A stretch of DNA of 64,000 bases from Auanema rhodensis (lineage: Eukaryota; Nematoda; Chromadorea; Rhabditida; Rhabditidae). Shown here piece after piece: positions 1-11,300 of this stretch; the stretch's first letter is position 1; each line of letters opens with the position of its first letter. Location of the stretch: assembly GCA_964057225.1 (NCBI GenBank), contig OZ059898.1:8804001-8868000 (forward strand). The letters are read 5' to 3'. Below the pieces are notes generated by a model. The model had not been told where the DNA came from and searched no databases. It saw only the letters and a list, made by a program, of their open reading frames with translations. A program made the translations under genes and the position numbers.

Positions 1-1617
1 AGCTACACTGATAAACGCAAAAAGTCTTTTTTCAGTTGAATTTCAAGCGCTTCTTCAACATAATTTATAGGTATTTAGGTATATGTATACGTTATGTCTT
101 GGAGATATTAGGTCAAAAAAGAAATTCCTGTGAGCATTCAGAAGCATCTGTACAGCGGAAGCTTTTATCTACATGGTTAAAAAGACTTAAAGGACAGAAT
201 ACTTCATGTTGTAGCTAGAGCAATGAGCTGGAAGATCGTTGAAGAACAAAAAAAAAGAAAAGAAATTCCAGTTGAGCTTCTATAAAAAATGAAAACAGAG
301 AACAGAATGCTTTAAAAGGGTATTAAACTTTGTAAAGAACAATAAATGACCAATTAATATGATATTCATATGTATATGCATGTATTGAAAATATTGTTTT
401 AAACTTTGTTTCTATTTCAAAAAATAAAAGAAATTTTGAAATAAAAAGAAAAGAGTTTCATATTTAGTAAATTTAACATATATAAATAATAATAATAAAA
501 GATATAATTTAAATATATAATATATATGAATATAATATTAAAAATTGAAAAATAAAAAATATATACTATATACTATATAGAAGAATATATGCCATTTGTA
601 TTTTTTTGTTGAAAAATCAGCTTTCTGAACAATTTTTATACGACATTATTAAATTGAGTTACGTTGCTAAAGTGAAGAACTTCTATACTTTGTTGCCGTT
701 CCATGATAATATAGAATATATAATTCTAAATAAAACAAAATTTTATGAAAAAAAAAATAAGACAATAACAGAATTTTACAATCAAATTCAGTACTTTGAG
801 AATAAAGTTTGAAGACAATATAGTTTTAAAAAAATGAACATATGAACGAAATTCTTATGATGATTTATTGAAATTTGTTCCAAATTACTAATAAATATAA
901 TAAATTGTTATTTTATAATATATAATTTATATAATATTGATTCTATTAATAGTTCTGAAATTCTAAGTTTGAGTCTCATCCATTAGTTGTCAATGTTTAT
1001 AATTCAAAACTTTATTTCTATATGTTCATAAAACTTTGTTTTAAAAAGAAATTCATGTTTATTAAACCATTTACATAATTGAATTTGTATACTTTAAAAT
1101 AAGTAAAATATGGTTTTTTCTAAATTATTTACTTATAACATATAGTTAACTTGTTAATGCTCGTTTCAGTTTCAATTATAATACAACTAACACAAGTAAA
1201 AACTTTTTTTTTGGAGTTTGATGGGGTTTTCTTGGACCTCAAAGATGCAAATGTCCGATTTTCATTACACAGGACTGTATATTTCAATTAAATATATTAT
1301 AATAATATTATTATATAGTTAATTTATAAATTAATAAATAATAATCTATACAATATAATATTGTATATGTATATATATAACTATACAGATAGATATGTAC
1401 ATCTTTTAAATTTCATTGTTTACATGTTGAAAAGTTGAATGAACTTAAACTAAGTTTAAACTTTTATCATTATTATTTTATATAATAATAGAAAGATAAC
1501 AACAAAAAATAAGTTTTTATACAAACTTTTTCTTTTATTTTTTTTTTGAAAAAAAAAGAAAAAAACGGAATGTTTCACACATAAAGCATTTTAAATTAAT
1601 AAATTTGATGAATTATC
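1..1617. other. AT-rich non-coding DNA
   Basis: No splice-consistent coding frame is visible here on either strand. The short open frames (for example around 36-218 and 606-812) are rich in Ile, Phe, Lys and Asn codons, as expected by chance in AT-rich DNA. A slightly GC-richer patch lies near 1215-1275. I see no tRNA, repeat array or conserved motif. Confidence 0.5.
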
Positions 1618-1919
1618 TCAAAAAGATTCATGATCTGAGTTATAATATCGGCGATGTAGTATAATATCATCATCATCAAGCATTAACTGTAGTGATTCCC
1701 TGAGAACAAGTATAACATCTCCAACAATGTCAAGAAACATGATCATCTTTAACTAAATGAATAAAATAATATAATATAGTTAATATATAGTTAATAGTTT
1801 ATAATATAGTAAAAGATATTAAGATATAAACCTTACCGTTTGTATTCGAATAAATCTTCTGACGATTGAATCAATAGTCCGTCGCACACAGGATATTCTG
1901 TGGTCAGTGTTCGACCAGA
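1618..1919 (-). CDS. Possible 3' end of an unrecognised gene (two terminal exons)
   Basis: A terminal exon at 1618-1752 has 44 codons and a TGA stop. It follows a good acceptor (TTCATTTAG) and reads a hydrophobic stretch (MIMFLDIVGDVILVL), then an Asp-rich run and an ...SDHESF end. It is in phase with an upstream open segment that ends at a strong donor (ACG before GTAAGG, exon end 1837) and reads ...TIDSIVRRFIRIQT. The intron would be 84 bp. I cannot find the 5' exons: the frame closes upstream near 1960 without a clear acceptor, except possibly CACAG near 1888. The family is not recognised. It could be a chance frame in a slightly GC-richer patch. Confidence 0.25.
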
Positions 1920-4900
1920 TGAAAGAAAGTTGGAAAAGAATCCGATGAATTCATGACATTGGGTGAATTAAGGAATACGATGTGACGTATAACCACGAAA
2001 AATAGTATGGAATTTGAAGAGAAATAAGAGAAACAGCGAAAGGTAGAGAATGGTAGAGAATGGTATGCAATATGTCTTCTGTGTAAGAAACTTTCATATA
2101 TAGGGAATGCTGTTGACTGTTCCATCATTCTCGTATAACATTTTAATAAGCTATGATCAAGTTGAAACACTTTTCGTGACATCTTTAAATGTTGCTTAAA
2201 ACTTTATAAAACTTGAAATGTTTCGCTGAATACAACATAATGACTACAGAAACAGATCAGATGACTAATGTTCAAAGAATACTAAAACAGTTCTTATAAT
2301 AACAAAAAATAAAATTCAAATTACTTGATTCATATATATAATTGTATATTTTAACTTTTATTTTTATATCAAAATATATTTTTCAGGTAGAATAGAGATG
2401 AAATGGTTAATTACCTTTTATTGTTAATGGCTCATTTAATCGTTTAACCATTATATTATATATATTGAGATATAAATATAACAATAAAGATATTTGAGAG
2501 AATAAGTTAGATATACATATATAAAGAGAAAAGAGAGGTAGGAAAAGATGGTATACAATTGGGTTAAACATGCAAAAGTGAGATAGAATAGACTAATCCG
2601 TAATGTGCATTGAATTGACTTTAAATCTATTTCAAACCATCTAAGCCTTCCTTCCTTCCTTTGGCTTATTCTTTTCTTTTCATCATATGCTAATGTTTAA
2701 AGATGAAAGGATATAAGTAGAAAGATTTCAAAAGTATTAAGATCTTTTCATCTTTCTCTTTCTCTATCTCTCTATCTATCTATCTCTATCTCTCTCTCCA
2801 TTCTTTATCTTTTTCTACCGACATACATACATAAGTCTCTCAGAAATTCTTTCTTAATATAATTGAAAATAAACATAAATTGAGAATATATAGATGAATA
2901 CATCTTCATACATATAGTTTGAAGATTTTATCATTTTCTTTTCAAATACTAAATTATAAATAGTATATTCATCTAATTTGTTTTCAACACTAATGTATCC
3001 ATAATGGTTCTTAAGACCCAATTCTTAAGCTTTGAGTAATTTATGCCTTCAGGGTACTTTACCAGCTGAGAATGTCCTTATGAGACTGAAATCCTAATTA
3101 TCTTCTCAGAATCGTCAATTTCTCTTACTTCATCACTCAGTTCATCGGTTCAGATAGAGGGCCGTATGCTTGAGTGCTTTCTGGAAAATAAAGCTTGAAG
3201 TACACAAAGAATATTTTCTTTTTATACATATATACATATATAGATAACCTATGTTTTATATATTTATTTATAATGAAAATATATTTATTTAACAATATGT
3301 AAATTATTTTTGAAATAATTTTGTATTTTATATTTTACTAATTATTTTATTCCTCTTACTTTATGTATATTTATCAATTTTTCTAAATTGCGCATGCTAT
3401 ATGATAAAAGAAATTTCAATTTCAAAAGTAATTTGGAAAACGTTCAACCTTTTCTCCTTTTTTTGTAGCAATTCAAAGTTCTAAACAGATACAATCGTAT
3501 AATTAAGCTCAATTTTCATTGATTAAAACGCAATATTCTCTAAAGTAATCCCATTTTTAGCCCTAAGATATACATGAATGTACATACAATAAATATATAT
3601 TTAAATATACATTTATATATATTCTACTATATACATATATTATACTTTTATTATATGATATGGTTAATAAAATTCTTTGGCAGCTCAAGCATTAGCAATA
3701 CCATCTGCTACCCATAGAGTATGCGTATGTACTTATTTCTCCTTTTACATACAGCTCAACCTCTCACTCACCACTTCCCTCATTCTCTTATTATTTCCCT
3801 CTCTTTCTCTCTTCTCTCTCTTTTTCTCCCTCTATCTCTCTCTACTTATATCAATCCGTCAAATACAATTCATATTATCAACAAGCTTCATAAAGCTTAA
3901 TGAAAACGAATTTTGACACGATTAGTCAAACGACATCAACTAGGCTATGCTTAAAAGTTTATGACACAATGATGAGCCATTGGATAAATTCACTGCTGGA
4001 GGTCCTGCTGTCATTCTTCTTCATCTAGATGTCAACTGTTTAGGATCAGCCCACCCATCTAGTCAGCTAGCCACCGATTCATCAAGCTATTTTCATTTAT
4101 ATTTTGAATAATTTAATGAATGATGTATCGAATTGAGCCTTATGCATCACTTTCGATCATGGTTATCCTAACGTATATGGCTATCTTCAATTAAATTATT
4201 TAACCATTTGAAAATTCAATAACCGTTCATTCAAATTATATATATATATATTCTTTCATTTTAAATATAATTTCAAATAATTTATTATTGTTTTATTCTT
4301 TTCTCAGAAAATATTATTAAAATTATTTATATTATATAGAATATAATATAATTATTCATTTCAATATAAACATAAATACATATGTATGTACATATTTATG
4401 TATCTTCTTCTATTTCATTGTCATATAACTATCAAGCAACAATGCTAATTTTCTAATATTTGAATCCCAAGTTGGCTCTTTTGAAGATTGTACATCATTT
4501 GTGTCAAGTGTTTATAACTTCTAATGCCCTCAAACCATTTGTAATTCTTTATCCTCATGGGAATCATTAAAATCAACTCTGTTAGTCCTGAAAGCTCATC
4601 AAGACTAAACATGTTCTCACTATTTATTTTATTTGAAAATAAAATAAATAATTTCTTTTTTTTTTGTTTTAAAAATATTCTTGATTTGTACTTGCCACGT
4701 TACTTTATAACAACTGAATACATTTTGAGAGAAAAAAAAGAAATATCTATATATAGAAGTTATATTCTCTTCGAAATTGTCTGTAGCTTTTCGTATCAGT
4801 TTGTAATGTAATTCAATCGCCCCCGTCTTGCCTTGTAAGGCAATTGAGCAGCTGTTGTTTCCAGCTTAACCAACTGACCTATTAAAACGTTTAATCGCCA

Positions 4901-6523
4901 AGCTCAATATTTTTTTCTATTGTTTATAATTTTTTCATTATTATTTATAAGAAAAGAACTAAATTAGCTCTCAAATTGATATAATTATAATATTCTTTTT
5001 CAATATACAATACAAGAGAGATTATAATTTGAATTACTAGATTGAAGAAACAGACAACAACTTGATAGCAACTAAAGTGGTGTTTTCCGTCTTGCTTACT
5101 AAATATGTAATTATTCTTTTTGAATCTCGCTTACTATAGAAAAGATTTTCCAACTATTTTTTAAATCTTGAAAGTTTGTGTCAAACATCTGTAACCAATT
5201 CATTTTTTTTCAATATTTTAGCTGTTATCTGATCATTTTATTATATGTATGCATATGTTGTATTATATTTTATAGTATAAGGTTTGAAAGATTGAATGGT
5301 TACTCAAATTTAACAGATAAAATCCATTAAAATGAAAAAAAAGTTTTGAATAGACCATAAGCTTTGCCCATAATGTGCATCAGATATCGTTCTTTGTTCA
5401 TATATTCATTCTACGGTTACAAAGAATATTACGAATCTGTTGTCGGTCTGTTCGACAAACCAAGCAGGGATGGAAAGCTTCAAGCTTCTTCTCCTCTCCC
5501 TCTATCTCTGCTCATCTTCTTTCCACATCTCTTCCTTCTATCTTTACCCCTTCTCTGTTCTTCCTTCTTCTCTCCTATCCCGTCCTCTCTCGAGATGCCT
5601 CTATCTCTAAATTTCACTTTTTCTTCCCAAAGTCAGCTCTTCCAATTCAATTTGGTGCCGGAATTTTTTGACGACGGCGACTAAGGCGAAGACGAACTTC
5701 AATGAGCACGACAACCACTCTGACACATTTGGCTTCTCATCAGAAGGCGCATAGCTTTTCCTCTTCTGATGTTACACCCTAGAGAGGCAACTAAGCACTT
5801 GTTTTCTTTATATGCTTGTTTATGTACTCAAAATGAGAAATGTTATTTTTTTTGGTTGATACGCTTACTATTTTCTCACTTTTTCATAATTTTAATAAAT
5901 TCTATGAAATATTTAATCGATTAAACTCAATAACTTGAAGATTTACTTGTTCTTTCACTTTTTTGTTTACTACATAAATAAGCTTTTTGTTGTTCACACT
6001 AACTAGCAAAATGCTTTTGAACTATTTGGCTTTTTCTAAACAAGAAAAGCTTTATTCACATCCTTCAAAGGAATTTTTCAATTTTTATACAATAAAAGTC
6101 TTTATACTATGTGAATGAAACATACATAACTTGTCATTCTAGTTGATAGTTTTAAATTTTTCTTTTGAAGTTTACGTAAGAAAGTCTCGAAACATGATTC
6201 CTTCTTCCTTTACATCATATATACGGTTCCAATGACAAGGTTGTCTCTGTTCTAAGAAATCAGTACATTTTTTCTCATGTTTACAACATGTTTCTTAACT
6301 TTTACCAAAATATAGCATTTTGAATAATTATTTCAAAAATATTTAAATTTGAAAATAAATTATAAATTTTAATTAATCTAATATCCTGAAGTTTTATAAG
6401 AGATGCTATCATTATAACATTTGAAATATGTATATCGTATTACATTCAGTTCATTCAATTTCAACTTCGTTCAAACTTATTTCCAACTCATTTCCTTCTT
6501 CTTAAATTTTTTTTAAGGGAACA
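1920..6523. other. Gene-poor region with pyrimidine tracts and GC-richer islands
   Basis: Mostly AT-rich DNA. CT-rich tracts occur at about 2750-2812, 3778-3845 and 5490-5600. Three GC-richer islands (3040-3200, 3965-4111, 5640-5790) carry open frames of 30-49 codons that look less random than their surroundings, but I could not chain them into a gene. They are treated in the findings. Confidence 0.5.
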
Positions 6524-6973
6524 ATGCGTCTGCTCTTCTTAACATTTATTTTACTCTCAGCTTTATGCTATTTCATAGAAGCAGATGATAGTTATGAGAA
6601 TGAAACTGAAAGTAAATAATATATTTTTATAATTAAATTTATAAAATTTATTATTATTTAGATGTTCCACCTAAAGTTGCTTGGGTACCTATTATACAAC
6701 GAAATATGACAGCTACAGTTGGTAAAGCTTTGGAAGGAGATGATGAAAGATTAGCTAGAATAGGCAAAATGCTCGAGGTTAATATTTATATTCATAATTT
6801 TAAATATTTATATATTATAGAAATCGTATGATAAAATTAATCATGATGTTGCTGAGGGTCAAACACTTATACAGGAATTAGAATTAAAATCATTAGTGAA
6901 TATATCGCCATTTCAGCTTACAACAACATCAACAACAACAATTATTTCTATAATATTGATAAAATTTTTGTGA
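6524..6973 (+). CDS. Small secreted protein, possibly lipid-anchored
   Basis: Three exons, 6524-6611, 6662-6777 and 6821-6973, splice in frame to 118 residues. The start ATG follows ACA and opens a clear signal peptide (MRLLFLTFILLSALCYFIEA, about residues 1-20). An acidic, N-glycosylatable stretch comes next, then VPPKVAWVPIIQRNMTATVG and a helical charged middle (EGDDERLARIGKMLEKSYDK). The C-terminus is Thr-rich (TTTSTTT) followed by about ten hydrophobic residues up to the stop. That tail resembles a short GPI-attachment signal, although it is shorter than usual. There are almost no cysteines outside the signal peptide. Introns are 50 and 43 bp. I do not recognise the family. The gene model is fairly secure because signal peptide, splice sites and phase all agree. 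Confidence 0.75.
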
Positions 6974-8395
6974 GAAAAACATTTATTTTTCTTTCTTTTT
7001 TTTTTTTTGAATAATCATTTAATTTTCAAAAGAAATCAAATACCTAAAAAAGCTATAACTAACTATAAATAGAGCTTTGAATATATTTGTGATTTGTATA
7101 TACATATATATCTATTTTTCAATAATTTAATCGTATATCTTCAATCGTACACATTTTTTTCTTCTCACCTGATCTCAGGAATTAAAATATTTTTTTGTTG
7201 TTTTTCTTATTCTCAAATAATATAGAAATATAATATAAATTAAGAAAACTATTTAATGATATTATAATTATATAAATACAAAAAAGAGATCAATTACAAC
7301 AAGAAATATACCCGTTAAACAAAAAAAAACATTATTATTATACATACATATAATTACAATTTGTAATTTCGATGACAATATGTCCAGATTAGTTAATTGC
7401 AATTTGATTTTATCAAATTATTAATAATTTTGATTGTTGATTGTTAATCAACAACAAAATCTTTAATTTCCTCTTAAATATTTTAATAAAAATATTATAG
7501 TTTAGCCGTAAAACTTTGAACTTAGAGATTCACAGGTTGTTGTTTCCTTCTACAAAGGACATTCGGCTGTTTGATCGTCAGGAGGGAAAGACGGGATTTG
7601 TGGCTTGGCTAAAATATGATGATCAGCCTGATAGCTTAACTATATACATATGATTTAAATCTTTTGTATAATAAGCAAACCATGCGTTTTACATGCCGAT
7701 CAATCAAACCTATTTGCAACATATACAAAACAAAACAAAAAAAAATCCAATAAATCTGCTTAGCGAACAAAAATTAAAATTCTCTCAATTATATAAACTA
7801 GGAACGTCAATCTTCTCAGTCATTGCGTTTGTCAAATCATGTATATTCTACTCAAGACCGTAGACAGCTAGCTTTGAATGTTTTTCTTTTGAAACAAAAA
7901 TCGAAAAAGAGCCAAATCAAGCAATAAATTAAAATCTACGGAATATGATAGAACAAAAAAAGTTGGAATCATCAAGTTGTAAGCTAATATAGCTCAAAGA
8001 AGTTCTATTTTCAAAACTCACGCTGTAACTGAAACATCGGCGTCCACTAAACATATACATAGTTAAAGCATACATAGATAATATGATACGATTATTGTTT
8101 CAATAATAATAATAAATAACAAATATTTCCTGTTTCAAAAACCGTAATTATGTTTTTCGTTTAAAAATTAAAATTATTGAGATTTCAATTTGATTTTTAA
8201 AATTAATTATTGACGGTTTAAGAAGATTTCGTTTTGACGATGACTAAATTCAAATGGACAGATAGCATACAGACTAATTATAGAAGAAACTAATGCACTT
8301 GACTTCTGACTGTACCCACAATGCTTATTAGTTCCTGACTAACAAGAACTAACTATCTTAATAAATACACAAAAAGAATAATTTGGAACTAAATT
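6974..8395. other. Intergenic region with one GC-richer island
   Basis: AT-rich DNA between the small secreted gene and the 3' end of the amine-type receptor gene. An island at about 7500-7655 is clearly GC-richer and has an acceptor-preceded open frame on the plus strand. A shorter one lies on the minus strand. See findings. Nothing else is visible. Confidence 0.45.
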
Positions 8396-11300
8396 CTAAA
8401 CAAAGATTTCAATATCCACCTGATCGTGTACCATAGCCTCAAATGTCATACGAGTTTCATGTATTTGAAGAGATGCTGAGCTGTTAGACATACCAGAACT
8501 TCTTAAATTAAAATTATTATAGTTAAATAAATAATTATATATTATATGAAACAACCGTCTTTTATCAGTACTGCTTTGTGATGGTAATGTAATTCCTCCA
8601 ATAATTTCAGATGAGGAACGTCGTATGCAATCATCAGATGATCGTCTAACATATTAATATAATTATTTTAATTTAACTATTATAATCAATATTATACCTA
8701 AATGTAGTATTTCCTCCAGCTGATATTGATATTCTGTTTGGAGATATCTCATCAATAATGATTTCTGGCTTCGGAACTGATTGTTTTCGATTAGCTAATG
8801 GCCTAAAAAATATTTGAATCAATACAAGCTTTTATAAAATTTATTAAATAGGAAATATCTATTCTATTGTATTATTATAAGATTTCAAGCATATAACTGA
8901 ACTAACTATTAATATATAAATTAAGAATTAAGAATACAAATATCATTCTACTTATCATACCTTTGATTATAATTTTCATCATCTGAACTATCCCAGCTAC
9001 AAGTTTTATTTTATTTTAATAATAATAATAACAATAATATTATATATATTTGAGAAAATTTTAATATTTCAATATGCAAAGGTTTAAAAACTTACAAAGC
9101 GGAAGATGCTCGTCGTAGGGGTCCTTTAACTATTTTATTCAAACCACAGCCACATTTTACGGGACCACTGCAAATATTTTGATTTACATTCAAGGAGCAA
9201 CGGTCACTAAACAGCTTAGAAGGTTAAACTTACCGACTGCTTTCTTTAGGAGGATTCATCCACGATTTTTCTTTCTTTCGTCTAGATTTTCTGAATCCAA
9301 GTAATCGTCGGAAGGAATGACGAAATTTCTAAGAAAGGTCACTTCAATTCAAGACAAAATATAAAAAATTTAAATTCTTACAGGATTTATAGTAGAATAA
9401 ATGAAGAAATTAAGTGAAGAATTAAGATAACCAAGTGCGGTAAACCAATGAAATAACTTTTCAAAATCGGATGACCATCCATTATAAATTAATTTATATA
9501 TTTTAAACATATTTAATGAAAAGAATGGCAACCAACAAACTAGAAATACAACTGAAAAAAAAAAATAAAATTTAAGAAAGAAAATAATTGTTTTGACGAA
9601 CCCATTACAGTTGCTACAAGCTTAGTAGCTCTAGTCTCCCTTCTGATAGCCATACCTTGTTTTGATTTCAATTTTGCCAATAAATCCAATGCCCAATCCT
9701 TTAAAAATATTATATTTATTATAATTTATTTAATTTATAAATTACTTTGAGACCAGCTAACTTTTTTCGAGCAATATAAACACTTTCTCTTCGAGCATAT
9801 GAATACATGTTTGATAATGATGTTCGTGATGGTCTTTCCCAATCAGATATCATTTCTGATAATCTACGCATTTTCCTCCGTTCAGCCTGAAAATTAAATC
9901 TTATAGTTTTAATAAGTATATAAGTAATGTAACTAAAATTTATAATTATTCGAAAAAGAAAATTTTTGTATCCAAAAGTTGAAATTTTAAAAAAATAAAA
10001 TTTATTCTTTTGAAATATCTTATTCGAATAATTTTGTTGCTACTCTTCCAAATATGTTGCCTGGATTTTTTTGATTTTTTCAATTTACTGAGATCTTAAT
10101 AATCCAAAAAAGATGTAACATCACGTACATTTAGTATTCCTACGTGAAATTTTGTAAAAGGCAACATATTTTGAAATTTAAATATATCGTGCTTTATCAT
10201 TGAATCGTAATAATTGAAAATATATAAGGTAAACATCAGACAACTTTCTTATTTGGTATGCTTACATGCATTTTCCATAAGGTAAAAATAATAATTTTTT
10301 AATAAAATTTGTATAATTTATAAAGTTATTTTGATTATAATTTTATAAATATACAATATATAATGTATATATGTATACTATATGTAATAATCATGCTATA
10401 TTTCTAATTACAATACATATAAATACAAAAAATGATTTAGTACAAACCGAAAAGCAGTCGTACGATTCTCCGTTCTTAAAATATTATTTTAATATTCTGT
10501 TTATTTTATGTATTTATAACAAATATATGTATATATAAGTTATAATTTCATTATTATTAAATCAAACATTGAAAAAATCAGATTTAACGATTATTTTCTC
10601 AGATTCGAACCAAAATTATTCCATGAACAAATGGAATATGAAGTATCAAGCTTACCCAGAGACAAGGGAAAAAGGGGTAGGGGAGAAGGAATGGGGTAAG
10701 ATATTGATGTTAGTAATTCATACAAACTAAATCAAATACTTATCATGCTTTTGTACTATATACATACGTATACATGTTCATGCAAATCGTTAAATCTTTC
10801 CGTATTTAAAAGATTTAATGGGTTTTGACCTTCTCAGTTACATGTCCTGAGCACCCATTATGCTCATCATGTACACATTTTCCCATTATAACTGCTGGAC
10901 TTGAAGGCAAAGATCGCGTACTTTTCTAAAATTTTATATTAATTTTTCTTTCACAACTAATGATCTGATTGAGAAGAAAAGGAAAAACAATAATTATAAA
11001 TGGATCTAAATTCATATTTTTCTTTTATCTCAATATTGAAAGTTTAAAAGAAGTTCTAATTTCATGAAGTATGCTTACTAAACCTATATACATACATTCT
11101 GAAATATCATATAGCATATCGTACATTACTACATATTCTAGTTCAAGTCTTATATTATGTTTCTAATTATAATCATTGAGATTACGCAATTGACTACCAT
11201 TCCCTAAGCCTAGTTTGGCCAATCTATCATGCGCCATCCACAATCGAAGAATTCTTTTCTTTTACTCTTGATGAAGCTTATATTCTCATTTTCTATTTAA

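Noticed and set aside
1904-2182. 92-residue minus-strand open frame
   Set aside because: It is Phe/Ser/His-rich with no signal peptide or splice support, and it overlaps a better-supported frame near 1838-1919.
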